DNA of 64,000 nucleotides. It comes from Variovorax boronicumulans NBRC 103145. Its GTDB lineage: Bacteria > Pseudomonadota > Gammaproteobacteria > Burkholderiales > Burkholderiaceae_C. Each line of letters opens with the position of its first letter. The first letter of the stretch is position 1. Positions 15,774 through 23,933 of the stretch are shown here, piece after piece. Below the pieces are notes generated by a model. That model searched no databases and had not been told where the DNA came from. It saw only the letters and a program-made list of their open reading frames with translations. The stretch lies in contig NZ_BCUS01000017.1 in the NCBI RefSeq assembly GCF_001591345.1, forward strand, positions 1 through 64,000, given 5' to 3'. The translations under genes and the position numbers were made by a program.

Positions 15774-16676
15774 TCAGGGCGCCAGCAGGTCGTCCAGGCA
15801 GGCCACGACATGGTTCGCGAACAGTTCGGCCGTCGCGCTCGGTGCCTGGGCGGCGCGGGTCTCGAGCGTGAGCGTCTGCGCGCGCAGCGTGGTGTCGCGC
15901 AGCGGCACGAAGACCAGGCTGCCGTCGTTGCGCTCCTCGTCCACGTCCAGACGGTTGAGCAGCGTGATGCCGCCGCCGTCGCGTACCAGCCGGCGCATCA
16001 GCGCGGTGGACGTGGTCTCGACCACCGGCGACACGCGGATGGCCGAGCGCTCGAACGCGGCGTCGAGGATCGGTCGGATCGACAGCGAGGGCGCGGGCAG
16101 GATCAGCGGATAGCCCACGCACTCCGCCAGCAGCGCGGTCGCATGCGCCGTGAGCGGATGGCCCGGCGGCACCACCGCGCCGATCGGCCATTCGCTGCTG
16201 AACAGCGTGCGAAAGCCGGCCGTGCCGGGCACGTCGTAGGCCAGCGCCAGGTCGGCATCGCCTTCGGCCACGCTGCGCAGCACGGCCGCGATGGGCAGGC
16301 CCAGCAGCTTGAGCTGGATGCCGGGGTGCGCGGCGCGAAAGCGCTGCACCACGGCCGGCAGGAAGGCGTCGGCCAGGCCGGCCGTGGTGGCCAGCGTGAC
16401 CTCGCCCTGGCGCAGGCCGCGCACGTCCTCGATGCGCTGGCGCACGAGGTCGAACTCGCGCAGCGTGCCGCGCGCATGCGCCAGCACGATCTCGCCCACG
16501 GGCGTGAGCTTGAGCGTGTTGTGGATGCGCTCGAACAGCGGTGCGCCCAGTTCTTCCTCGAGGTTGAGGATCTGGCGGTTGACGGCCGTGGGCACCACGT
16601 GCAACTGCTCGGCCGCCTTGCGGATCGAGCCCGCGCGAACCACCTCGACGAAGTACCGAATGACCTTGGCGTGCAT
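15774..16676 (-). CDS. LysR-family transcriptional regulator of the purine operon
   Basis: The 300-residue protein has an N-terminal winged helix-turn-helix (residues ~1-60; RYFVEVVRAGSIRKAAEQLH, then VNRQILNLEEELGAPLFER). An inducer-binding domain with the usual periplasmic-binding fold follows. The gene is on the same strand as the permease and deaminase and about 120 bp upstream of them. A palindrome lies in that gap. Control of purine salvage with a purine inducer is an inference from position. The effector cannot be read from sequence. Confidence 0.85.
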   Translation of the reverse strand: MHAKVIRYFVEVVRAGSIRKAAEQLHVVPTAVNRQILNLEEELGAPLFERIHNTLKLTPVGEIVLAHARGTLREFDLVRQRIEDVRGLRQGEVTLATTAGLADAFLPAVVQRFRAAHPGIQLKLLGLPIAAVLRSVAEGDADLALAYDVPGTAGFRTLFSSEWPIGAVVPPGHPLTAHATALLAECVGYPLILPAPSLSIRPILDAAFERSAIRVSPVVETTSTALMRRLVRDGGGITLLNRLDVDEERNDGSLVFVPLRDTTLRAQTLTLETRAAQAPSATAELFANHVVACLDDLLAP

Positions 16677-16681
16677 GAATT

Positions 16682-16708
16682 CCCCCGCGCCGCTGGCGGG
16701 CGCGGGGG
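16682..16708 (-). terminator. GC-rich hairpin after the second phospholipase gene
   Basis: CCCCCGCGCC at 16682-16691 pairs with GGCGCGGGGG at 16699-16708 over a 7-base loop. It lies in the 48-bp gap between the end of the phospholipase gene and the LysR start on the same strand. There is no clear T-tract, so termination would be weak or factor-assisted. Confidence 0.5.
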
Positions 16709-16724
16709 GATCATGCCTACGTCT

Positions 16725-18989
16725 TCAGAGGTCGGGCAAGCCCATGGCCGGATCGCTGACCGTGTGCTTGCCGGTTTCCACGCGGCCGGCGAAGCGGCGG
16801 TAGAAGGCCGGGTCGCTGTCGCAGGTGACGGCGAAGTCGTACCACTGGCCGCTGGCGGCGAGTTCCCAGTGCTGCTCGGTCTTGGCGCCGCCGGCCACGG
16901 TCGCGGTCCAGGGGCCGTCGTTGCGGTAAGCCTTGGCGTGCATCGTGAACTTGCAGGCGTTCTTGCCGTCGTTGCGCATTTCCAGGTAGACGTTGCCGTT
17001 CGTGATGTCGTAGCAGACACGCACCTCTGGCACGGCCGCACCGCCGGCGCGCAGGCTGTTCAGGTCGCCCTTGAAGTGGCGGTGGTAGCCGTTGGGGCCG
17101 AGCACCCAGAGGTCGTAGGCGGTTGCACTGCTGCCCGCAAGGTCCCAGGTGTCGTCCAGCAGCTTGCCCGGCTCGACCATGTAGCGACGCGGCAGGCGGT
17201 CGAGGTTCTTCTTGTCGTAGACATGGAACACGGCCGCGGCCTTGCCCGTGTTGGAGAACAGCAGCTGGACCTTGCCACCGGCGGCATCGGCGCGCGCGCT
17301 CGTGTGCAGCTCATAGGGCAGCGCGCGCGAGGGGCGCGTGCCGGTGGGCTGGCTCGGCAGCTGCGGGTCGGTCGGCAGCGGAACCTGCGGCCGCTTCGTC
17401 TTGCCGTCGGCCTCGAACTCCTGCGTCTTGCGCAGCGTGTCGGCGTCGGTGCGGGTCGTGCGACCCGTCAGCGTCGGCAGCGTCTCGCCGTTCGGCGTGG
17501 CGAAGTTGAAGGCGCTCGTCAGGTCACCGCACACCGCGCGACGGAACGGCGAGATGTGGGGCTCCTTGACGCCGAAGCGTGCCTCGATGAAGCGCAGCAC
17601 CGAGGTGTGGTCGAACACCTGAGAGTTCACCCAGCCACCGCGGCTCCACGGAGAGATCACGTACATCGGCACGCGCGGGCCGGGGCCGAACACGCGGCCG
17701 TCGGGCGCGGGTTGCGAGCTGCTGCCTTCGGGTGCCGGCTGCGTGAAGTACTCGGCCTTCAGGTCGTCGGCGGCGAGCGTGGTCTTGCCGGCCGGCGTCT
17801 TGTCGGCGTTGAGCGATGGCGCCGACGGCGAGGGCACGTGGTCGAAGTAACCGTCGTTCTCGTCGAAATTGACCAGCAGCACGGTCTTGCTCCAGACCTC
17901 GGGCACGGCGGTGAGTGCGTCCAGGATCTCCTGCAGGAACCACGCGCCCTGCACGGGGCTCGACGGGCCGGGGTGCTCGCAGTAGATCGACGGTGCGTTG
18001 ATCCAGCTCACCTGCGGCAGGCGCCCGGCCTTGATGTCGCGCCGGAAGGCGTCCAGGTACTCCTCGGGCTGGGTGCCCGGCAGGGTGTTGGCGATGCCCT
18101 TGTACAGCGGGTTGCCCGGGTTATCGCTGACCGGGTCGTAGGCGTGGTAGGGCACCGCCTGACCGCTGTCGGAGTAGGGTGCGTTGGGGTCGCCGCTGGA
18201 CACGGGGTAGGCCGACGCGCGGTTGGCGCGCCGGAACTGGCGGAAGGCGCCGAGCATGTTGTCGCCCCACTCGTCGGGCATGTTCTGGTAGCAGATCCAG
18301 CTCACGCCGGCATCTTCCAGGCGCTCGGCGTATGTCTTCCACGTGTAGCCGGTGTTCACCGCGGCGGCGCGTCCGTCGAGCCAGTCCCATTCGTTGTTGA
18401 CGTAGGCCACGCCCTGCGCGGTCGCGCCGTTGGTGCCGGTCAGGTGGAAGGACCGGTTGGCGTCGGTGCCCGTGTGCATGGCGCAGTGGTAGCTGTCGCA
18501 CAGCGTGAAGGCGTTGGCCAGCGAGAACTGGAACGGGACTTCGGCCTCCTTGAAGTAGCCCATCGCCGCATTGGTCTTGTAGCGCGGCCATTGCGAGAGG
18601 CGGCCACCGTCCCAGGCGTTCTGGCTGTCGACCCACGAGTGCGGCGTGCCGCTCACGCGCTGCGCGTTGCCCTTGCTCTGGTCCAGGTGGTAGGGCATGA
18701 GCAGCTTGCCGTTGGCGTCGGCCTGCTGCCACACGCTGCGCCCGCCGGGCAGCGGAATGCCGAAGCGGTCGCCGAAACCGCGCACGCCCTTGAGCATGCC
18801 GAAGTAGTGGTCGAACGACCGGTTCTCCTGCATCAGGATGACGATGTGCTCGACGTCCTTGATGGTGCCGGTCTTGTTGTGGGCCGGAATGGCGAGCGCA
18901 CGGCGGATGCTCGGCGGAAAGGCCGAGAGCGCGAGCGCGGCGGCACCGGTGGTGGCAGTGCCGGTGAGAAAGTTGCGACGGGAGGTCAT
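16725..18989 (-). CDS. Phosphocholine-specific phospholipase C, second tandem copy
   Basis: This 754-residue enzyme hydrolyses phosphatidylcholine or sphingomyelin outside the cytoplasm. A Tat signal peptide (SRRNFLTG at residues 3-10) is followed by the phosphoesterase domain with QENRSFDHY at 54-62 and NFDENDGYFDH near 385. Two C-terminal beta-rich repeats characteristic of bacterial PlcN/PlcH (DUF756-type) follow. The start at 18989 is fixed by the Tat motif and lies 8 bp after the stop of its paralogue. The two copies are alike along their whole length, showing a tandem duplication. Confidence 0.93.
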   Translation of the reverse strand: MTSRRNFLTGTATTGAAALALSAFPPSIRRALAIPAHNKTGTIKDVEHIVILMQENRSFDHYFGMLKGVRGFGDRFGIPLPGGRSVWQQADANGKLLMPYHLDQSKGNAQRVSGTPHSWVDSQNAWDGGRLSQWPRYKTNAAMGYFKEAEVPFQFSLANAFTLCDSYHCAMHTGTDANRSFHLTGTNGATAQGVAYVNNEWDWLDGRAAAVNTGYTWKTYAERLEDAGVSWICYQNMPDEWGDNMLGAFRQFRRANRASAYPVSSGDPNAPYSDSGQAVPYHAYDPVSDNPGNPLYKGIANTLPGTQPEEYLDAFRRDIKAGRLPQVSWINAPSIYCEHPGPSSPVQGAWFLQEILDALTAVPEVWSKTVLLVNFDENDGYFDHVPSPSAPSLNADKTPAGKTTLAADDLKAEYFTQPAPEGSSSQPAPDGRVFGPGPRVPMYVISPWSRGGWVNSQVFDHTSVLRFIEARFGVKEPHISPFRRAVCGDLTSAFNFATPNGETLPTLTGRTTRTDADTLRKTQEFEADGKTKRPQVPLPTDPQLPSQPTGTRPSRALPYELHTSARADAAGGKVQLLFSNTGKAAAVFHVYDKKNLDRLPRRYMVEPGKLLDDTWDLAGSSATAYDLWVLGPNGYHRHFKGDLNSLRAGGAAVPEVRVCYDITNGNVYLEMRNDGKNACKFTMHAKAYRNDGPWTATVAGGAKTEQHWELAASGQWYDFAVTCDSDPAFYRRFAGRVETGKHTVSDPAMGLPDL

Positions 18990-18997
18990 GGTGTGCG

Positions 18998-21187
18998 TCA
19001 GAGGTCGCCCATGCCCATGGCTGGGTCGCTCACCGTGTGCTTGCCGGTTTCCACGCGACCGGCGAAGCGGCGGTAGAAGCTCGGGTCGGCATCGCAGGTG
19101 ACGGCGAAGTCGTACCACTGGCCGCTGGCGGCCAGCTCCCAGTGCTGCTCGGCCTTGGCGCCGGCGGCGACGGTGGCCGTCCACGGGCCGTCGTCGCGGT
19201 AGGCCTTGGCGCGCACCGTGAACTTGCAGGGCGTCTGGCCGCCGTTGAGCATCTGTAGGTAGACATTGCCGTTGGCGATGTCGTAGCACACGCGCACCTC
19301 GGGGTTCTTCGGCGCGCTGCCCTGGCGCAGGTTGTTCAGGTCGCCCTTGAAATGGCGGTGGTAGCCGTTGGGGCCGAGCACCCACAGGTCGTAGGCACCC
19401 ATGTTGTCGGTGGCCACGGTCCATGCGTCGTCGAGCGTCTTGCCCGGCTCGACCATGTAGCGGCGCGGCAGGCGATCGAGGTTGAGCTTGTCGTACACAT
19501 GGAACACGGCGGCGGCCTTGCCAGTGTTGGAGAACAGCAGCTGGACCTTGCCGGTCACTGTGTCGGTGCGCGCGCTCGTGTGCAGTTCGTACGGCAGTGC
19601 GCGCGAGGGGCGTGTGCCGGTGGCCTGGCGCGGCAGCTGCGGATCGAGCGGCAGCGGCACCTGGGCCAGCGCCTGCTGGTCGGCGCGCAGCTTGTCGGCG
19701 TTGGCCTTGGTGGTGCGTCCTGCCAGCGTCGGCAACGTCTCGCTGTTCGGCGTGGCGAAGTTGAAGGCGCTCGTGAGGTCGCCGCACACCGCGCGGCGAA
19801 ACGGCGAGATGTTGGGCTCCTTGACGCCGAAACGCGCCTCGATGAAGCGGATCACCGAGGTGTGGTCGAAAGCCTGCGAGTTCACCCAGCCGCCGCGGCT
19901 CCAGGGCGACACCACGTACATCGGCACGCGCACGCCGGGGCCGTACACACGGCCGTCGGGCGCGGGCTGGCTGCTGGTGCCGGGCGGGCTCGGGTGCGTG
20001 AAGCGCTCGACCGCGAGGTCGGCCTCGGGCAGCGTGGTCTTGCCGGCCATTGAGCCGTCGGCGTTGAGCGAAGGCGCGGCCGGCGAGGGGTAGTGGTCGA
20101 AGTAGCCGTCGTTCTCGTCGAAGTTGATGAGCAGCACGGTCTTGCTCCACACCTCGGGCACGGCGGTGAGCGCATCGAGCGTTTCCTGGATGTACCAGCC
20201 GCCCTGCACCGGGCTCGACGGGCCGGGGTGCTCGGAGTAGGTGGCGGGTGCCACGATCCACGACACCTGGGGCAGCTTGCCGTTCTTGATGTCCTGGCGG
20301 AATTGCTCGAGGAAGCCGCCGTCGGGCATGGTGTTGGCGATGCCCTTGTACAGCGGGTTGCCGGCATCGTCGCTCGCCGGGTCGTAGGCCGGCGAAACGC
20401 CGCCGTTGCTCACCGGCTTGCCCGAGGCCTCGTTCGCCTTGCGGTACTGCTTGAAGCCCGCGAGCGGGTTGTCGCCGTAGTTCTCGGGCATGTTCTGGTA
20501 GGTGATCCAGCTCACCTTGGCTTCCTGCAGCCGCTCGGGGTACGTCTTCCATTCGTAGCCGAGGGTGGAGGGGCCGATCTCGTCCCACTCGTTGTTCACG
20601 GTGGCCACGCCCGCGCCGGTCGGGCCGTTGGTGCCGGTCCAGTGGAACATGCGGTTCGAGTTGGTGCCCGTGTGCATGCTGCAGTGGTAGTCGTCGCACA
20701 GCGTGAAGGCATTGGCCAGCGCGAACTGCAGCGGCAGCTCGGCTTCCTTGAAATAGCCCATCGAGACGTTGTTCTTGTAGCGCGGCCACTGGTAGGTGCG
20801 TCCGCCGTCCCAGGCGTTCTGGCCGTCGATCCACGAGTGCGGCGTGCCGCTCACGCGCTGCGCGTTCCCCTTGCGGCTGTCCAGGTGGTAGGGCAGCACG
20901 GGCTTGCCGGTGGCATCGCTCTGCTGCCAGACGTTCAGGCCCTTGGGCAGCGGAATGGTGAAGCGGTCACCGAAGCCGCGCACGCCCATGAGCGTGCCGA
21001 AGTAGTGGTCGAACGAGCGGTTCTCCTGCATCAGGATGACGATGTGCTCGACGTCCTTGATGGTGCCGGTCTTGTTGTTGGCCGGAATGGCGAGGGCGCG
21101 GCGGATGGCCGGCGGAAAGGCCGAGAGTGCGAGCGCGGCGGCACCGGTGGTGGCGGTGCTGGTGAGGAAGTTGCGACGGGAATTCAT
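18998..21187 (-). CDS. Phosphocholine-specific phospholipase C, first tandem copy
   Basis: This 729-residue Tat-exported phospholipase C (SRRNFLTS at the N-terminus) has the QENRSFDHY active-site segment, NFDENDGYFDHYPSP near 365, and two C-terminal PlcN-type repeats. It is about 25 residues shorter than its neighbour, with small deletions in the middle. I chose the ATG at 21187 directly before the Tat motif. An in-frame ATG at 21211 would add eight residues. It follows a tiny lipoprotein gene by 50 bp and a phosphatase-like gene beyond. The group is likely transcribed together under phosphate control. Confidence 0.93.
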   Translation of the reverse strand: MNSRRNFLTSTATTGAAALALSAFPPAIRRALAIPANNKTGTIKDVEHIVILMQENRSFDHYFGTLMGVRGFGDRFTIPLPKGLNVWQQSDATGKPVLPYHLDSRKGNAQRVSGTPHSWIDGQNAWDGGRTYQWPRYKNNVSMGYFKEAELPLQFALANAFTLCDDYHCSMHTGTNSNRMFHWTGTNGPTGAGVATVNNEWDEIGPSTLGYEWKTYPERLQEAKVSWITYQNMPENYGDNPLAGFKQYRKANEASGKPVSNGGVSPAYDPASDDAGNPLYKGIANTMPDGGFLEQFRQDIKNGKLPQVSWIVAPATYSEHPGPSSPVQGGWYIQETLDALTAVPEVWSKTVLLINFDENDGYFDHYPSPAAPSLNADGSMAGKTTLPEADLAVERFTHPSPPGTSSQPAPDGRVYGPGVRVPMYVVSPWSRGGWVNSQAFDHTSVIRFIEARFGVKEPNISPFRRAVCGDLTSAFNFATPNSETLPTLAGRTTKANADKLRADQQALAQVPLPLDPQLPRQATGTRPSRALPYELHTSARTDTVTGKVQLLFSNTGKAAAVFHVYDKLNLDRLPRRYMVEPGKTLDDAWTVATDNMGAYDLWVLGPNGYHRHFKGDLNNLRQGSAPKNPEVRVCYDIANGNVYLQMLNGGQTPCKFTVRAKAYRDDGPWTATVAAGAKAEQHWELAASGQWYDFAVTCDADPSFYRRFAGRVETGKHTVSDPAMGMGDL

Positions 21188-21237
21188 GGGGGTGTCGTGT
21201 TTGCCGGACATGGGTGTGGGTCTTCCTTCGGGTCGCG

Positions 21238-21420
21238 TCAGGGCGCGCAGCGCATCTCGGGCTTGACGCTGGTGTCGGGCGGGGGCGTGGTGCCCGTGGG
21301 CGGCACGATGATCGGGGCGCTGCCGCCGCCATCGCTGCCGCCGCAGGCGGACAGGACGCAGGCCAGCATCAATGCAACGGCGAGCCGTGCGGGCGTGGGC
21401 AGGAGGGAGAGAGTGCGCAT
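21238..21420 (-). CDS. Small lipoprotein in the phospholipase operon
   Basis: A 60-residue product: hydrophobic signal peptide, lipobox VLSACG at residues ~22-27, then a low-complexity Gly/Ser/Pro/Thr tail ending KPEMRCAP. Two Cys remain after processing, the lipidated one and one near the C-terminus. It sits between the phosphatase-fold gene and the phospholipases on the same strand. Its function is unknown; it could be a chaperone or anchor for the phospholipases, which is only a guess. The longer frame upstream is the shadow of the neighbouring gene. Confidence 0.6.
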   Translation of the reverse strand: MRTLSLLPTPARLAVALMLACVLSACGGSDGGGSAPIIVPPTGTTPPPDTSVKPEMRCAP

Positions 21421-21458
21421 GGTGGGGTCCTCTGGAATCGTCGTTGTGGAGAAGAAGG

Positions 21459-23537
21459 TCATGGGGCAAGGGTGGACAGCGGCTGTCCGGACTTGAAGAG
21501 GCTGGCCAGCTCGTCGCTGGTGAGCGCGCGGTTCCAGACAGCGAAGTCGTTGAAGTCCATCGCGCCGCGCGGCGAGCTGCTCTCGCGCTGGTAGTACTGG
21601 CCGGTGCCGTCCTCGTTCAAGCCGAGGCCGTTGCCCAGGCCGCCGAGCTTGGCCACGAGGTCGGAGGTGATCGCCACGCTCTTCGTCTGCGTGGCCCGGG
21701 CCGGATCGAACACGTAGCCGGTCATCTGCAGGGCGGCCTTGTCGATCACCACCGCCACATAGGCCCACTGGCCGGCGCTCAGGCTGTAGCCGTTGCTGTC
21801 GGCGCGCGCGCTGCCGGTGCCCACGTTGAAGCGGATCTCGCAGCTGCTGAACAGGCCGATGGCCAGGCCCGCGTTGCCGCCGCTGGTGTAGTTCTTGTTG
21901 GCGATCACGGTGCCGCCGTTGCTCACGCCCTGGCTGCAGGTGTCGTCGGTGCGCATCCAGAAGCCGATGGTGAACGCGGTGACGCCCGCGTCGGTGGTCA
22001 CGTCGCGGGTCTGCACGAGGCGGTGGCCGGCCGTGCCGGCGGCGTTCTTCACCCGCGCGTCGACGCGCAGCGCCTTGGCCTTGTACAGGGCCTTGAAGCC
22101 GTCGTCGACCAGCGTGCCGCCGTTGGCATCGGCGGCCCACGGTGCGAGCGTGGACGCGCCCTTGACGTCCACCGCCGGCAGGACGTCGAGCGGGTAGTAG
22201 GCGGCGAGGCCGTTCAGCAGCGTTGGTGCCAGCGTGGCCGGCTTCAGGTAGGCGGCCTGCGCGGTGAGCGCGGTGACGGCTTCACCCGCGGTGATCGTGT
22301 ACTGGTAGGTGTAGACGCCGTCGCTCGCGGCCGTGACGGGGTCGGTGTACGCGGTGGTGCCGGCCGGCAGCGTGGCCACCAGCTTGCCGTCGCGCATCAC
22401 CTTCACGGGGGCGCTCTTGTCGCCCGTGAGCGTCCACGACAGGTCCACGCTCGTCTTGTCGGCGCCGGTGCGGGCCGTGAGGTCGCGCAGCAGCGACGCC
22501 GCTTGCAGCGGCTGGCCGTTCAGGCCGTAGGCCTCGGCCGCCGGCAGTGCGCCGAGGTGGCGCAGCACGGTGGGCGTGATGTCGGTCGCGGCGGCCAGCT
22601 GCTGCAGCGAGGCATCGGTGGGCGCGTCGGCGCCCACGCCCGGCAAGGCCGCGAGTGTCTTGTTGCTGGCGATGAAGATGGTCTTGCCCTCGGCGTTCTG
22701 CAGGCCGGTGGTGGTGCCGAAGGTGTCGATGCCGTAGCCGGAGGTCACGATCACGAGCCAGTCTTCCTTGGCGTCGTTGGCGGTGCGCTGCGCGATGCGC
22801 GCCAGCAGCCGGCCCACGGCCGCCGAGGTGTCGGCGACCGCGCGCCGGTAGGGCTCGTTCTTCAGGCCGCTGTTGGCCACGGCCGCCGTCGCGGGGGCGC
22901 CGTACTGGGCCACCAGCAGGTCATAGCCCGCGCCGATGAGCTGTGTGGTGCGCTCGGTCACACAGGCGTCGGCGCCTGCGCAGTCGACTGCGGTGTCCAC
23001 CGTGCCCGTTTCGCCCGCCATCAGGCCGGGGTAGCGCGTGTTCGCGGTGACCGCGGCTGTCTTGTAGCCGGCCTCCTGGCGCAGGCGCGCCAACGCGAAG
23101 ACCGAAGGTGCGAGCCGCGCGTCGATGCGCTGGTCGGCGGTGTCCCAGCGCACGCCGTGGCGCGACACCCAGGTGCCTGTGACCAGCGAGGCCCAGCCGG
23201 GGCCGTCGGTGGTGCGTTGCTCGGTCGGCGTGCCGTTCGTGCCACCGGTCCAGGCCGGGGCGAGGCGCAGGGCCTGCAGGGCCGGGGCTTTGTTCTGCGC
23301 GATGGCTTCGCGCAAGGCCGCATGCGTGAGCCCGTCGATCTCGACGATCAGCGCCTTCGGGCCGCTCTTGCCTTCGTTGGGCGTGCTGCTCGGGGGCGGC
23401 GTCGGGGTGCCGCTGATCGGCGGAAAGGCAACGCCACCGCCGCCTCCACCACCGCAGGCCGCGAGCGCGGCGGAAATCGCAAGGGGCAACAGCCAGCGCG
23501 TGAGAGGCGCGGCGTGCGTGAGGGAGTTCGGACGCAT
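21459..23537 (-). CDS. Alkaline-phosphatase-fold lipoprotein with C-terminal LamG-like domain
   Basis: The 692-residue protein starts with a lipoprotein signal peptide (LAACGGGGG near residue 25). Residues ~50-330 resemble type I phosphodiesterase/alkaline phosphatase proteins (ALIVEIDGLTHAALREA; SLVTGTWVSRHGV; DITPTVLRHLG). A Fn3-like linker follows, then a concanavalin/LamG-type domain at about residues 480-690 (FTIGFWMRTDD; GAMDFNDFAVWNRAL). The usual nucleophile and metal sites look altered: TTDGPGW where a Ser/Thr is expected, and TSGYG where TDHG is expected. It may therefore bind rather than hydrolyse. The start at 23537 places the signal peptide first. It heads the phospholipase gene group. 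Confidence 0.82.
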   Translation of the reverse strand: MRPNSLTHAAPLTRWLLPLAISAALAACGGGGGGGVAFPPISGTPTPPPSSTPNEGKSGPKALIVEIDGLTHAALREAIAQNKAPALQALRLAPAWTGGTNGTPTEQRTTDGPGWASLVTGTWVSRHGVRWDTADQRIDARLAPSVFALARLRQEAGYKTAAVTANTRYPGLMAGETGTVDTAVDCAGADACVTERTTQLIGAGYDLLVAQYGAPATAAVANSGLKNEPYRRAVADTSAAVGRLLARIAQRTANDAKEDWLVIVTSGYGIDTFGTTTGLQNAEGKTIFIASNKTLAALPGVGADAPTDASLQQLAAATDITPTVLRHLGALPAAEAYGLNGQPLQAASLLRDLTARTGADKTSVDLSWTLTGDKSAPVKVMRDGKLVATLPAGTTAYTDPVTAASDGVYTYQYTITAGEAVTALTAQAAYLKPATLAPTLLNGLAAYYPLDVLPAVDVKGASTLAPWAADANGGTLVDDGFKALYKAKALRVDARVKNAAGTAGHRLVQTRDVTTDAGVTAFTIGFWMRTDDTCSQGVSNGGTVIANKNYTSGGNAGLAIGLFSSCEIRFNVGTGSARADSNGYSLSAGQWAYVAVVIDKAALQMTGYVFDPARATQTKSVAITSDLVAKLGGLGNGLGLNEDGTGQYYQRESSSPRGAMDFNDFAVWNRALTSDELASLFKSGQPLSTLAP

Positions 23538-23656
23538 CGGAAAAGCCGTTCGGTTCTTGTTGTCTGTCGAAGGAGGTGAAAGGCCGGCGCGAAAAAAAAG
23601 TGCCACGAAGGCACTGCGCACCGGACAGGCGACAAGACTAGGGAGAACCCGTTACT

Positions 23657-23700
23657 CGGCAGTGAACGAGCGATGACAGTGGGACGAAACGCGTGTGACA
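23657..23700 (-). promoter_or_regulatory. Candidate Pho box upstream of the phosphatase-fold/phospholipase operon
   Basis: Read on the minus strand, four successive 11-base units begin TGTCAC, TTTCGT, TGTCAT and GTTCAC. PhoB sites are 11-bp direct repeats built on a TGTCA core, so the phasing fits. The array lies about 120 bp upstream of the 23537 start. A -10-like TAGTCT follows about 15 bp downstream. Two of the four units match the core well. Confidence 0.4.
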
Positions 23701-23736
23701 ACGCGCTGGTCTGCGGCTTCGTGGAGACCGCGAAAG

Positions 23737-23920
23737 AGGGGCGGGGGCGCGTGCACAGGACACCGGGTACTCCCCTCCGCGAATGTCCCCCGGGGCTTCG
23801 CCCCTCCTCCTTGATTTCGCTGCGGGGAGCACCCAGTGCCCTGCGCACGAGGGCACGTTGCTGGTGTGCGGCCGGTCAACGACCGCACGGCCCATCGGCG
23901 TGATCGCGCCCTGAACAACG
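23737..23920 (-). repeat. Dispersed nested inverted-repeat element, copy 2
   Basis: This is the same element as at 1-167 in the opposite orientation. Inner arms are at 23756-23775 and 23824-23843 (17 of 20 positions pair), with a perfect GGGGCTTCGCCCC hairpin between. The left end, on the minus strand CGTTGTTCAGGGCGCG, is at 23920-23905. The right end is degraded. It lies between the Pho-box promoter region and the end of the 5'-nucleotidase gene. Together with the promoter region this accounts for the 396-bp non-coding stretch 23538-23933. Confidence 0.78.
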
Positions 23921-23933
23921 CGCTAAAAAGCGC

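Noticed and set aside
16725-20834. A single 1369-residue fused phospholipase frame
   Set aside because: The N-terminal half is the shadow of the first phospholipase gene; the real product starts at the Tat motif at 18989.
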